Numbered from the stretch's first letter, positions 15,174 to 23,503 are shown. The stretch is DNA of 64,000 nt from Lachnospiraceae bacterium XPB1003 (GCA_900102065.1 FMVK01000008.1:1-64000); one strand, 5' to 3'. Notes: a model not told the origin generated them from the sequence alone. Numbers and translations are program-made.

Positions 15174-15890
15174 CTACTTACTCTTTTTCTTCTCGCTTAT
15201 CTGCAATGCCGCACCAACCAATGCCGCTACTGCCATTATAATAAAATACATATCGGCATTCAATGAAAATGCCCTTTCCGCAAAGTCAGCGATGAGTACC
15301 GCTCCCAGCGCTGCCGTAAAGAATACGATGATATAATCACCCACCAGCAACGCCAGTACTCCGGCTATGATGGCAGCAATAAGTGCAATGGCCATTCCTC
15401 GCTGAAGAAGATTGATGGCTGCGGATATATTGCCAACCGCCTCATCCGCCTGTGCGCCGATCACGTCTCCGGCAGCCCCGGCCACATCACCGCCTTTTTG
15501 GATCTTCGCCCACCAAAGGGTAAATAGCGTGGGCACATCCGGTATCGCTTCTACTGTCAGCCTTACTTTCATATATGCACTTTTGGCGAATCCGCTTACC
15601 ACCGCAGCATATGTGCACAGGAAAGAAGCTATGAACAAACCGGTCTTGTATTTTTTCATGCCCAGTATTCCTGCGCATATACCGGCCGCTCCGGCTGCGA
15701 TATAGACCCACTCGCCGTCAAAGAATGCCCTTAGATTAAGTACCAGCAGGCCTCCCAATACCGCACATACCACGAACTGTACGCCCTTGAAGATCTTAAG
15801 TCCCAGAAAACAGAATGCCAGTCCTGCCAAAAGCATGATAGCCGCTGCGGTCACTTGGGCGTCCGCAGTAAAATTCATTATTTCTTCCAT
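15174..15890 (-). CDS. Multi-pass membrane protein, DUF4203-like
   Basis: 238 residues (or 234 if translation starts at the ATG at 15878, which has GGAAG at better spacing). Seven or eight hydrophobic helices occur in two groups separated by a soluble stretch (about residues 105-155). Gly- and Ala-rich helices such as LAGLAFCFLGLKIFKG and VVCAVLGGLLVL resemble DUF4203/TMEM198-type proteins. No enzymatic motif. It starts directly after the histidine kinase stop, so it is part of the same operon and could be a sensor partner. Confidence 0.7.
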   Translation of the reverse strand: MEEIMNFTADAQVTAAAIMLLAGLAFCFLGLKIFKGVQFVVCAVLGGLLVLNLRAFFDGEWVYIAAGAAGICAGILGMKKYKTGLFIASFLCTYAAVVSGFAKSAYMKVRLTVEAIPDVPTLFTLWWAKIQKGGDVAGAAGDVIGAQADEAVGNISAAINLLQRGMAIALIAAIIAGVLALLVGDYIIVFFTAALGAVLIADFAERAFSLNADMYFIIMAVAALVGAALQISEKKKSK

Positions 15891-17201
15891 CTATCTGAAT
15901 GTCACGGAGAATGTGATCTCCTTCGTCTGTTTATTATATAATGCCTGAATCTTCGCCCCCAGCTTGTTGCAGATCTCCTGCGCGATGGAAAGCCCTATTC
16001 CGAAGCCGCCCTTCTTGCTGTTATGCGAAGTATCTTCTCTGTAAAATCTTTCAAAAAATCTGTTGTAATCCACGCCGGCGCCGTCTGTGTAGGAATTGGT
16101 GACAGTAAGTCTGGCGCCCTTTGCCTTTGTACCCTTGCCTAACTGCTCAAGCTTTATCACCACTCTGCCGTTGTCGTCGCAGTATTTCTGAGCATTATCC
16201 AGAAGAATGGACGTAAGCTCCTGAACACCTCTGGCTTCACTCTTAATGACAATACCTTCGGCAATATCCTTCTCGTAGGTCTTGCCGGCACTTTCTATTA
16301 CCGCTGTAAAAGGCTCCGCCTGCTCACTTACGATCTTCGACGCCTCCACGTCCGTAAGTATCAGCTCATCCTTTTCATCAAGTTTTGAAAGTGTTACCAG
16401 ATTGGATACCAGCTGTGAGAGCTTTTTAACCTGTCTTGAAGTTGACTCAGTCCACTTGGATTTATTTCCCGTCATCTCGATCATTTCTATATTTGCCGAG
16501 ATGACCGTGAGCGGCGTCTTCAGCTCATGAGAAGCATTGGTGATGAAGCGCTTCTGCTTCTCCTGGTTCTTGATAAAGGGCTCTGTTATCCTCTCCGACA
16601 GGAAGATGAACAGCAGACTGAATATCAGCAATATTGAAACACATACGATAAACATGTAGTAATAGATCTGATGAACAATCATAAATCGCGATGTGGCATC
16701 CACAAATACCCTCATCACGCTTCCATCGGGAAGTACCTTGCTGTCATAATAATAGATGTTTCCTCTGTAGTGGAAACGTCCCTTGAACTTGTTGGAATCA
16801 CCGCCCGCTATCGCTTCGAAAAATGCCGTTATGGGATCGTCGCCATACATGAATCTCTCATTGGCCACAGCGTCAACTATGTCTTTAGCGCCTTCCTCGT
16901 CAATGGCATGAACCTGCTCCGTATTTATTCGGATCACTTCACCGTCTTTATCCGTGACAACCGAAAAATACCTCGCTTCAAAACTGAATTCTTCCGAGAT
17001 CTTACTTATACCCGGGTCCGGCATTACATCCGGGAGAGGCATTTCTCCGTTATTAGCCAAAAGCATATTTACAGCCGTATTCATCTGCCTTTCGAACCCT
17101 TCATCCGTCAGAAAAAAGACAATGGCCATGACCAGTGTCAGACATATGGTCAGCGCCAGCGCCGCCATGGATACGAATCTAATTCGAAGTCTTGCTAACA
17201 T
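15891..17201 (-). CDS. Sensor histidine kinase
   Basis: 436 residues. Membrane helices at about 8-31 and 178-201 bracket an extracytoplasmic domain of about 145 residues. The cytoplasmic part has the HisKA box NASHELKTPLT with phosphoacceptor His225, then the ATPase domain with an N box (LLDNAQKYC) and G boxes (GGFGIGLSIA). It should phosphorylate the OmpR-type regulator encoded directly upstream (its stop abuts this start). GGAG precedes the ATG. The signal is unknown; nothing in the sensor domain identifies it. Confidence 0.9.
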   Translation of the reverse strand: MLARLRIRFVSMAALALTICLTLVMAIVFFLTDEGFERQMNTAVNMLLANNGEMPLPDVMPDPGISKISEEFSFEARYFSVVTDKDGEVIRINTEQVHAIDEEGAKDIVDAVANERFMYGDDPITAFFEAIAGGDSNKFKGRFHYRGNIYYYDSKVLPDGSVMRVFVDATSRFMIVHQIYYYMFIVCVSILLIFSLLFIFLSERITEPFIKNQEKQKRFITNASHELKTPLTVISANIEMIEMTGNKSKWTESTSRQVKKLSQLVSNLVTLSKLDEKDELILTDVEASKIVSEQAEPFTAVIESAGKTYEKDIAEGIVIKSEARGVQELTSILLDNAQKYCDDNGRVVIKLEQLGKGTKAKGARLTVTNSYTDGAGVDYNRFFERFYREDTSHNSKKGGFGIGLSIAQEICNKLGAKIQALYNKQTKEITFSVTFR

Positions 17202-17873
17202 TTACTTTTCTCCGGTCATCATATAGCTTCCGCCATGCTCTCCGACTATAGTAGCCTTGGCGCCTACGGATTTAAGCTTGTTTCTTAAGAACGATATGTA
17301 CATCCAGACAGCTTCCGGATCCGTGCTGTCATCATTTCTCCAGAATTTATTCAGGAGCTCATCCGTGGTGAACTCCTTCTCCGGATTATTCATAAAGAAT
17401 TCCATCAGTTTTATCTCTTTTGCCGCAAGACTTATGGAATTCATGCATGACAGCTCTTCCTTTTCGAGATTAAGCGTCACGTTATAAACCTTGATGACTC
17501 TGGGCGCATACTCCCTGCCGCGCCTTGTAAGGGCACGAACTCTCGCCAGCAGCTCACCCATTGAGAATGGCTTCGTCAGATAATCATCCGCGCCGGCATC
17601 CAGGCCTGTGATCCTGTCTTCCACTTCAGTTTTTGCTGTGAGCATAAGTACCGGCGTCATGTCACCGGTTTTTCTCATTTCTTTTACGGCTGTCACACCG
17701 TCCATCACCGGCATCATTATATCTGTGACGATTCCGTCATATGCATTTTCTTTTGCAAGTCTTAATGCTTCCGCGCCGTTTTCCGCAAGATCCACGGTGA
17801 AATCGTTAGCCTGAAGCATGGCCTGTATTACGTCCGCCAGATCTTCCTCATCTTCTGCAAGTAATATCCTCAT
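17202..17873 (-). CDS. OmpR-family response regulator
   Basis: 223 residues. The receiver domain has the acidic pair in AEDEE, phosphoacceptor Asp51 (IVTDIMMP) and conserved Lys101 (LTKPF). The C-terminal winged helix runs from about residue 130 (LAAKEIKLMEFFMNNPEKEF) to VGEHGGSYMM. It is a DNA-binding partner of the following kinase. The gene lies 19 bases after the alarmone synthetase gene on the same strand, so a (p)ppGpp-making enzyme and this two-component system are probably co-expressed. AAGGATC lies upstream of the ATG. Confidence 0.9.
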   Translation of the reverse strand: MRILLAEDEEDLADVIQAMLQANDFTVDLAENGAEALRLAKENAYDGIVTDIMMPVMDGVTAVKEMRKTGDMTPVLMLTAKTEVEDRITGLDAGADDYLTKPFSMGELLARVRALTRRGREYAPRVIKVYNVTLNLEKEELSCMNSISLAAKEIKLMEFFMNNPEKEFTTDELLNKFWRNDDSTDPEAVWMYISFLRNKLKSVGAKATIVGEHGGSYMMTGEK

Positions 17874-17892
17874 GCTGTTTTGATCCTTTCCC

Positions 17893-18504
17893 TCATTCTT
17901 TACCCCTGATCAGATCTCTTAGCGTCTGCATCGATACATCACAGCTCGCCAGATCTCCGGCGCATCTGCGCAGTTCCTCTGCGATCAGCTCCGGATTCCT
18001 TATATCCTGCTTGTATCTCATCTCATGTTCAAGAGCAGCCCAGGTGTCCATGGCAATAGTACGTAGCTGCACTTCGATAAAATATTTTCCCGGCTTGTTA
18101 CCATCTATGTCCGTAACGCCACTGTCAGCCTCGACTATCATGTGATAGCTTCTGTAACCGTTGGCTTTGGCCTCACGGATGTAGTCCTTCTCCCTGACTA
18201 CTCTGACACCGGTCATATGTCTTATCCGCTCGATATTTTCCCAGATATCATCGATAAAGAGACATACCACTCTTACACCGATGGAATCGTGTATAAGCTT
18301 TAAAGCACTGTGCGCATCCAACGGATAACCGTGTTCCAGGCACTTGGCCTCCATACTTTTTTCATTCTTAATGCGACTGCTTAAATGCTCATAGGGTTTT
18401 ACGCCGGTTTTCTTCATTACTTCTTCGGCATCCGACTCGATCTTTGCCACAAAGTCTGCGGCTACCTTCTCGAGTACTTCCCTGTAATCCCCGTAAATTG
18501 ACAT
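17893..18504 (-). CDS. Small alarmone synthetase (GTP pyrophosphokinase)
   Basis: 203 residues consisting of a single RelA/SpoT synthetase domain without the hydrolase, TGS or ACT domains of long RelA. Motifs are RIKNEKSMEAKC (ATP contact), DSIGVRVVC, KANGYRSYH (the G-loop Tyr) and VEVQLRT-like IEVQLRTIAMDTW followed by LEHE with the catalytic Glu. It transfers pyrophosphate from ATP to GDP or GTP to make (p)ppGpp. The layout matches the YjbM/YwaC (RelQ/RelP) class. GAGGGTAGG precedes the ATG. It is the first gene of an operon with a two-component system. Confidence 0.9.
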   Translation of the reverse strand: MSIYGDYREVLEKVAADFVAKIESDAEEVMKKTGVKPYEHLSSRIKNEKSMEAKCLEHGYPLDAHSALKLIHDSIGVRVVCLFIDDIWENIERIRHMTGVRVVREKDYIREAKANGYRSYHMIVEADSGVTDIDGNKPGKYFIEVQLRTIAMDTWAALEHEMRYKQDIRNPELIAEELRRCAGDLASCDVSMQTLRDLIRGKE

Positions 18505-18607
18505 CCTACCCTCTCAAAATCTGCGATATTCATGATACGAGTTGCTCCATTGCCTTCGGCAATTCCCTTATATTATTATACGGCATTTTGACTCTAAATC
18601 ATAACTC

Positions 18608-18634
18608 TAAAGTTTATCCGGAATATGCCGATAT
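18608..18634 (+). promoter_or_regulatory. Sigma-28 (SigD) promoter of fliS
   Basis: TAAAGTTT, 11 bases, GCCGATAT. This matches the flagellar sigma-28 consensus (TAAAGTTT-N11-GCCGATAA; SigD form ending GCCGATAT) at almost every position. It lies 79 bases upstream of the fliS start. Confidence 0.8.
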
Positions 18635-18712
18635 AAATATCAGGTATAGTAAATTTACAGGTTTGCCCCTGATTTTGAACTCACCAATTATTATCCAAGG
18701 AGGAAATGAAGC

Positions 18713-19111
18713 ATGTCAGAAACATCAAAGTCTTATCTCACAGATGAAGAACGTACTGCATTATCCAACGCAAGCGGAGCGGAGCTTACGTTGCTCCTTT
18801 ATAACCAGCTGATCAAGCTTGCGGGCCTCGAAAAAGACTATATCGCAGCTAAGGATAACGAAAATGCGAAAAACTGCTCCGATCAGATAGTTAAGCTTTT
18901 GGACTATTTCATATCTTCACTGGATAATCAATATGATACAGCCAAGGATTTCGAGCGTATGTATGTCTATCTCAAAGGAAGAGCTATTGAGGCAGAGTCA
19001 ATGATCTTAGGTAACGACTCCTTTGGAGCTTCCTCCATACTTAATGAGATAATAAGGCATATTACTTCCATCCGCGATACCTGGAGCAAGGTAATGGCTG
19101 CTTCAGCATAA
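18713..19111 (+). CDS. fliS: FliS-like flagellar export chaperone
   Basis: 132 residues, all-helical. The N-terminal ASGAELTLLLYNQLIKLAG corresponds to the FliS signature (TASPEELTLMLYEGAIK in relatives). The middle helices and the C-terminal IRDTWSKV (equivalent to LRDTWKEA) also align. FliS binds the C-terminal helix of flagellin, prevents premature assembly and delivers it to the export gate. AAGGAGG precedes the ATG. It has a sigma-28 type promoter and its own terminator, so it is a single late flagellar gene. Divergence from typical FliS leaves room for a paralogue. Confidence 0.75.
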   Translation: MSETSKSYLTDEERTALSNASGAELTLLLYNQLIKLAGLEKDYIAAKDNENAKNCSDQIVKLLDYFISSLDNQYDTAKDFERMYVYLKGRAIEAESMILGNDSFGASSILNEIIRHITSIRDTWSKVMAASA

Positions 19112-19146
19112 CAGGACTATTACTCCTTTTCTCTTTTTTCTTTTAT

Positions 19147-19176
19147 AAAAAGCTGCCGTGGTTACGGCAGCTTTTT
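19147..19176 (+). terminator. fliS terminator
   Basis: AAAAGCTGCCGT / ACGGCAGCTTTTT, a 10- to 12-bp stem with a four-base loop (GGTT) followed by T residues, 36 bases past the fliS stop. Confidence 0.9.
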
Positions 19177-19226
19177 ATTTGCACAATAATTCCACTTCGG
19201 GAAATCCGGCAACTGGCATTTAAAAC

Positions 19227-19694
19227 TTACAAGTATTTTTTTATCCACTCATACTTATAAAAATTGGAATCTTCTATTTCCTTCACAAATATTGTTATTG
19301 AATCTATATAGCCTAAGTCATCCTCTGTAACCCAATATCCCTCCTTAGAAGAGTAATCGTTCTCAATATCACTATATTCTAACGAATTATCCAGTTTTTC
19401 CAATTCAGCCATATTCATTCCCAAACAACATCCATTTGGTAATTTCCCTTTGTATGCGTTTGAAAAAACTATTTCAAACAATACATCCTTTACAAAAACT
19501 AGAGTAATGCTTTCTTCAACATTAAGAATAACCCAAGGCCAATCCACTTCACAACCTTTGTTTGATCGTTCTGATTGTCGAAATGACAAGTGTTCTGCTT
19601 TTATTCTGTCTTTTACCTCTCTGTATTTTGTACCAAATCCAAATGATTCTGTTCCATTATAAGGTTTTATTATTTCTTCAAAAATCTGATTCAT
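19227..19694 (-). CDS. Putative immunity protein
   Basis: 155 residues from the ATG at 19694, which has GGAAGGAG upstream and overlaps the end of the toxin-like gene by 17 bases. It is small, acidic and cytoplasmic, with mixed alpha/beta content. The pattern GCCLGMNMAELEKLDN, then EYSDIENDY, then EGYWVTEDD and SITIFVKEIED is typical, from memory, of SMI1/Imm-type immunity proteins paired with polymorphic toxins. Position directly after a toxin-like frame supports the call. The specific family is not identified. AT-rich relative to the flanking housekeeping genes. Confidence 0.6.
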   Translation of the reverse strand: MNQIFEEIIKPYNGTESFGFGTKYREVKDRIKAEHLSFRQSERSNKGCEVDWPWVILNVEESITLVFVKDVLFEIVFSNAYKGKLPNGCCLGMNMAELEKLDNSLEYSDIENDYSSKEGYWVTEDDLGYIDSITIFVKEIEDSNFYKYEWIKKYL

Positions 19695-20151
19695 GTTTTT
19701 GCTCCTTCCTCGGGAAATAAACTTTTGCCTTATCCCCTTTACCCGGTACATATTTTTTCTGATCCGATACAATCTTATATTTTCCAATATCATTGGTTGA
19801 TATCCTAACATAAGCCACGTCACCATGTTGTTTGGAACCTGGAGTCACCTCAACCATAGTAATATTTCGTATCTTGTTTTCATTTTTTACAACTATAAAT
19901 TTCGCTTTTGATCCGACATGATTTGAGGGAGACACTTCTGTAACATAGCCATACTTTTCCATCTCTTTTCGTATTTTTAATACAGATTTCCCAAGGAAAA
20001 ACTCCCTGTGACCGACAAAACTTTCTTCAGATAGATGTCCGCCTTTTTCAAATACCTTTGATGCAAAGAATTGTAAATCCAATTTTATCAATCCACCACT
20101 TCTTCGCATACCTTTGGTAGTTCCAAAACCACCATGATTACCTGCTCCCAT
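19678..20151 (-). CDS. Putative polymorphic toxin (C-terminal toxin domain only)
   Basis: 157 residues from the ATG at 20151 (ribosome binding site GGAGG; a 14-base overlap with the DUF4417 gene). The N-terminus MGAGNHGGFGTTKG and the spacer motif LIKLDLQFFAS are linker-like sequences common in phage head and polymorphic toxin proteins. The rest (FVGHREFFLGKSVLKIRK, GSKAKFIVVKNENKIRNI, PGSKQHGDVAYVRIST) is a compact basic domain resembling toxin tips and RNase-like domains. No secretion signal is present, so it is either an orphan toxin cassette or is delivered in another context. No catalytic residues can be assigned with confidence. Confidence 0.5.
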   Translation of the reverse strand: MGAGNHGGFGTTKGMRRSGGLIKLDLQFFASKVFEKGGHLSEESFVGHREFFLGKSVLKIRKEMEKYGYVTEVSPSNHVGSKAKFIVVKNENKIRNITMVEVTPGSKQHGDVAYVRISTNDIGKYKIVSDQKKYVPGKGDKAKVYFPRKEQKHESDF

Positions 20152-20812
20152 GATCGTCCTCCTTTCTGCTAATAGCAAACTCGCTATCGAACTGAAGGAT
20201 TTCAATTCCACACTCTCTGTATTTCTCAAAAATATCATCTGGAGCGGTTCCATAAATGATAATGATTTTTGGTTGCAAAAAGGGGACTATATATTCAATA
20301 CCTTCTTTTAAGTATTCCTTTTCTTTTTTTATTTTTACACAACCATGCGTTCCTATCGAAATAGTCCCGCCCTTAGAAACACCCATACAGGAACATTTAT
20401 AAGTTCGTTTATCACCAAATCTTATGTTGGTAATCACATTTACTCCACTATTCTGTAACCAACTTCCGATTGCCCTACTTCGGTAAATGTTCCAAAACTG
20501 CATTACAAGTGGCATATCACGATATAAGCTAAAATCCGGAGTAATTACACCAGCATACTTTTTAAGCACAGGCAAATACTTCTTTGGATTGTTCCATATT
20601 CTTTCAAATGCAACATCATCCTCATAGAAATGTATCCAACATTCATAATCCGTTGATGATAGACATTTTGAAAATGATATTAATTTCCTTGGTTTGTAAA
20701 TACCGTATTCAATTGTAGGAATTTCTAAAAAGCCATCATATGATGCATTTTCTACTAAATAAGCATTGAAAACATCTTTGCACCCTCTTCGAGCGCCATT
20801 AATTCGAGACAT
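20138..20812 (-). CDS. DUF4417 domain protein
   Basis: 224 residues from the ATG at 20812 with AAGGAGG five bases upstream; the six codons before it are not needed. The body matches the DUF4417 family as I remember it: an N-terminal YGIYKPRKLISF, the VITPDFSLYRDMP block, NIYRSRAIGSWLQ, a Cys pair in CSCMG and VPFLQPKIIIIYG. The family is found in phages, plasmids and integrative elements and has no known function. It is the first of three overlapping genes leading into a toxin-like and an immunity-like gene, which is unusual context for it. AT-rich. Confidence 0.75.
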   Translation of the reverse strand: MSRINGARRGCKDVFNAYLVENASYDGFLEIPTIEYGIYKPRKLISFSKCLSSTDYECWIHFYEDDVAFERIWNNPKKYLPVLKKYAGVITPDFSLYRDMPLVMQFWNIYRSRAIGSWLQNSGVNVITNIRFGDKRTYKCSCMGVSKGGTISIGTHGCVKIKKEKEYLKEGIEYIVPFLQPKIIIIYGTAPDDIFEKYRECGIEILQFDSEFAISRKEDDHGSR

Positions 20813-20868
20813 TTTGCCTCCTTTCTGCATTTCGAAAATAAAAAATTTTAATACTTATAAATTTTTAA

Positions 20869-20897
20869 TTGTTCCTACAGAAAGACTATGGTAGAAT
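20869..20897 (+). promoter_or_regulatory. Promoter of a predicted small RNA
   Basis: TTGTTC (20869-20874), a 17-base spacer, TAGAAT (20892-20897). It points away from the DUF4417 gene toward the terminator at 20945-20974, with no gene in between. Confidence 0.55.
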
Positions 20898-20903
20898 ATC
20901 TCT

Positions 20904-20982
20904 TATGGAATATAGATAGATATTTACATGTCTTTCTATGAGAGAACGTATAACTACGCCAATAGTTATACGTTTTTCTTTT
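20904..20982 (+). ncRNA. Predicted small RNA, about 75-80 nt
   Basis: A vegetative-type promoter at 20869-20897 and an intrinsic terminator at 20945-20974 define a short transcript on the plus strand, opposite to the flanking genes. It contains only a four-codon frame (ATG GAA TAT AGA TAG). The 5' half can form a weak AT-rich stem. The location between the toxin-like cassette and the XRE/ImmA pair suggests a regulator or antisense leader RNA of the island. Exact ends are inferred. Confidence 0.45.
20945..20974 (+). terminator. Intrinsic terminator of the predicted small RNA
   Basis: Perfect 11-bp stem AACGTATAACT / AGTTATACGTT with an eight-base loop, then TTTTCTTTTG on the plus strand. The minus strand lacks a T tract, so it acts on plus-strand transcripts. 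Confidence 0.75.
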
Positions 20983-21011
20983 GTTTAATTATATTCATAA
21001 ACATCCCCCTT

Positions 21012-21599
21012 CTATTTTTTTTCATAATAATCAATTAGATCCCTTTCATATTGCTTCTTTATACCAAAATACGCTTCCCAGTTCAAATAGCGATTCCAAC
21101 AATTAAATGCACAGTCCAATGAAGTCTTAAATCGATCACATATATCTTCAAAACATTCACATTTATACAAACTAACCAACGGAGAAGGAACCAACATATA
21201 CGCTGCATAATAATTTGCAATCATTTCTGCTAACGGACTATCTACTTTATGTCCCATCCTGATATGACCTATTTCATGCATTATAGTAAACTCATCATGT
21301 TCCTCAGAAAAAGTATCTAAGTCATTTATCCAGATAATATATGTTTTTTGGGCCGGATCATAATATGATATACCATCACGTCTTTTGCCATCATCTCCAT
21401 TTCTATATGCAGACATCATATCATTGTTGACAGATGCAATATCTGAAAACCTTCTGACTAAAAAACCTAAGCGTTTTGCTATATCACTCGGCTTTAGAGG
21501 AATAGATAATTCTAATTCAATGTGCATTTTCACGACATCTTCTTCAATTCTGTCGTATAGTTTTCTTGGCAATTCTAGCCTGACTTCATCACTTACCAT
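21012..21599 (-). CDS. ImmA/IrrE family metallopeptidase
   Basis: 195 residues. The zinc-binding HEIGH motif is at about residues 109-113 (TIMHEIGHIRMGH), with a downstream acidic region that can supply the third ligand (EMIANYYAAYML). ImmA-type proteases cleave a cognate XRE repressor, as in ICEBs1 where ImmA destroys ImmR to trigger excision. The XRE gene lies directly upstream and overlaps by 11 bases. No phage or integrative-element machinery is seen here, so the pair may be a remnant or may control the adjacent toxin-like cassette. Confidence 0.85.
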   Translation of the reverse strand: MVSDEVRLELPRKLYDRIEEDVVKMHIELELSIPLKPSDIAKRLGFLVRRFSDIASVNNDMMSAYRNGDDGKRRDGISYYDPAQKTYIIWINDLDTFSEEHDEFTIMHEIGHIRMGHKVDSPLAEMIANYYAAYMLVPSPLVSLYKCECFEDICDRFKTSLDCAFNCWNRYLNWEAYFGIKKQYERDLIDYYEKK

Positions 21600-21900
21600 T
21601 ATTTAATAATACCTTTATCAATTTTGTTTTTTCTTCATCTGTCATTGTAGACGTGCCTCTTGCAACCAAACGATACGTTTCTTCAAATGATTCTTTATCT
21701 TTTTTACCTGATAAAAGATAGTCCGTAGTCGTATTCAACGCAGTTGCCATACTTGCTATCACTTCCATTTTAGGCTCGCGTTCATCCCTTAAATATCTTG
21801 ATAACGCTCCTTCAGAGACACCGATCATTTTTGCAAATTCTCTTTGTGAATAACCAATTTCACCTAATAACAATAACACCCTTTTTCCAAAACCATCCAT
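21589..21900 (-). CDS. XRE family transcriptional regulator (ImmR-like)
   Basis: 103 residues from the ATG at 21900 (MDGFGKRV) with AAAGGGG upstream; an 18-residue extension is possible but lacks a site. The helix-turn-helix is at about residues 18-40 (SQREFAKMIGVSEGALSRYL) with the usual TDYLLSG end at residue 70. The C-terminal tail (EEKTKLIKVLL) is the type cleaved by or interacting with ImmA proteases. It probably represses its own operon and perhaps genes of the 19,227-20,812 cassette. Confidence 0.85.
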   Translation of the reverse strand: MDGFGKRVLLLLGEIGYSQREFAKMIGVSEGALSRYLRDEREPKMEVIASMATALNTTTDYLLSGKKDKESFEETYRLVARGTSTMTDEEKTKLIKVLLNNGK

Positions 21901-22145
21901 ATAATGTATCCCCTTTCTAGATAATACTATATATTGTGTTTGCCAATTTGTCAAGTTGATTTTTACGTTTATTCGAATTTATCACTGATTACTTTATCAC
22001 TCTCTGTAATTTGCATCATGCAATTATCCCAAATGCATCAAAAGATAATGGTGATATCATTTATAACTGATAACCCTTCTATTTCTTTCTTGAATCTAAC
22101 TTCATTTTTGAAATTAACTTCATAATAGTTGATTTATTTTTTCGA
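21901..22145. other. Intergenic region between the island and tuf
   Basis: About 245 AT-rich bases. It should contain the promoter of the XRE/ImmA operon, but no strong boxes could be assigned. A few imperfect AACTTCAT repeats lie at about 22097-22125. No gene. Confidence 0.5.
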
Positions 22146-22181
22146 TAAAAAAGGCTTCCGGGATTACTCCAGAAAGCCTTT
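22146..22181 (-). terminator. Terminator of the str operon (after tuf)
   Basis: On the minus strand, AAAGGCTT...AAGCCTTT arms (22150-22157, 22174-22181) with additional inner pairing are followed by TTTTTATCG. It lies about 35 bases past the tuf stop. Confidence 0.85.
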
Positions 22182-22215
22182 GAATTACTATTTGGGTTGG
22201 GCTGTTCGCTACTAA

Positions 22216-23439
22216 TTACTCGATAACTGTAGCTACACGTCCTGATCCTACAGTGTGACCACCCTCACGGATAGCGAATGTAAGACCCTGCTCCATAGCG
22301 ATAGGATGGATGAGCTCGATTGTCATCTCGATGTTATCGCCAGGCATGCACATCTCTGTTCCCTCAGGAAGGTTGCAAACACCTGTAACGTCTGTTGTTC
22401 TGAAGTAGAACTGAGGACGATAGTTGTTGAAGAAAGGAGTATGACGTCCACCTTCATCCTTTGTAAGAACGTAAACCTGAGCGGTGAACTTCTTGTGGCA
22501 CTTTACACTGCCGGGCTTAGCAAGAACCTGTCCTCTCTCGATATCCTTTCTGTCGATACCACGAAGGAGAGCACCGATGTTATCACCGGCTTCAGCCTGA
22601 TCAAGGAGCTTGTGGAACATCTCGATACCTGTAACAACAGTCTTCTGAACGTCCTCACGTACACCGATGATCTCAACTTCTTCGTTAAGGTTAAGAGTAC
22701 CTCTCTCAACACGACCTGTAGCAACAGTACCACGACCGGAGATTGTGAATACGTCCTCGACAGGCATAAGGAAAGGCTTATCTGTATCACGCTGAGGATC
22801 AGGAATAGCTGAATCAACAGTATTCATGAGCTCCATGATTCTGTCACCCCAGTTTCCGCCAAGCTCAGTACCATCAGCAAGCTTTGCAGGAGCTGAAGGA
22901 TCCTGCAGTGCCTGGAAAGCAGATCCCTTTACGATAGGGCAATCGTTGAAATCGTACTCAGCAAGCTGATCCTTGATTTCCTCTTCAACGAGCTCAAGAA
23001 GCTCAGGATCGTCAACCATATCACACTTGTTAAGGAATACAACGATGTAAGGAACACCAACCTGTCTTGAAAGAAGGATGTGCTCTTTTGTCTGAGCCAT
23101 AACACCATCAGTAGCAGCAACAACGAGGATAGCACCATCCATCTGTGCAGCACCTGTGATCATGTTCTTAACGTAGTCAGCGTGGCCCGGGCAGTCAACG
23201 TGAGCATAGTGTCTCTTCTCTGTCTGGTACTCAACGTGAGCTGTAGAGATTGTGATTCCTCTCTCTCTCTCTTCGGGAGCCTTATCGATCTGATCAAAAG
23301 CCTCAGCCTTGTTTCCGGCAACTCTCTCAGAAAGAACCTTTGTGATTGCTGCTGTAAGAGTTGTCTTACCGTGGTCAACGTGACCGATTGTACCGATGTT
23401 GCAGTGCGGCTTTGATCTGTCAAATTTCTCTTTTGCCAT
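22216..23439 (-). CDS. tuf: Elongation factor Tu
   Basis: 407 residues, slightly longer than the usual 395-400 because of an insertion around residues 180-200 ([18 protein letters not shown] region). It carries aminoacyl-tRNA to the ribosomal A site using GTP. The G motifs are GHVDHGKTT (G1), the DxxPGH-type DCPGH (G3) and NKCD (G4). Domains II and III follow with the usual [13 protein letters not shown] and the C-terminal [10 protein letters not shown]. It is the last gene of rpsL-rpsG-fusA-tuf. It has an extra promoter in the fusA-tuf gap and a terminator downstream. AAAGGAGG precedes the ATG. Confidence 0.98.
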   Translation of the reverse strand: MAKEKFDRSKPHCNIGTIGHVDHGKTTLTAAITKVLSERVAGNKAEAFDQIDKAPEERERGITISTAHVEYQTEKRHYAHVDCPGHADYVKNMITGAAQMDGAILVVAATDGVMAQTKEHILLSRQVGVPYIVVFLNKCDMVDDPELLELVEEEIKDQLAEYDFNDCPIVKGSAFQALQDPSAPAKLADGTELGGNWGDRIMELMNTVDSAIPDPQRDTDKPFLMPVEDVFTISGRGTVATGRVERGTLNLNEEVEIIGVREDVQKTVVTGIEMFHKLLDQAEAGDNIGALLRGIDRKDIERGQVLAKPGSVKCHKKFTAQVYVLTKDEGGRHTPFFNNYRPQFYFRTTDVTGVCNLPEGTEMCMPGDNIEMTIELIHPIAMEQGLTFAIREGGHTVGSGRVATVIE

Positions 23440-23503
23440 TTTAAATTTCCTCCTTTAAAGTGGACATTTAACGGGGTCAATCCCCTATTTGTTTTAGAAT
23501 CAA

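Noticed and set aside
19227-21900. The island as an intact prophage or integrative element
   Set aside because: Only an XRE/ImmA pair and the DUF4417 cassette are present. No integrase, replication, structural or conjugation genes and no flanking direct repeats were recognised.
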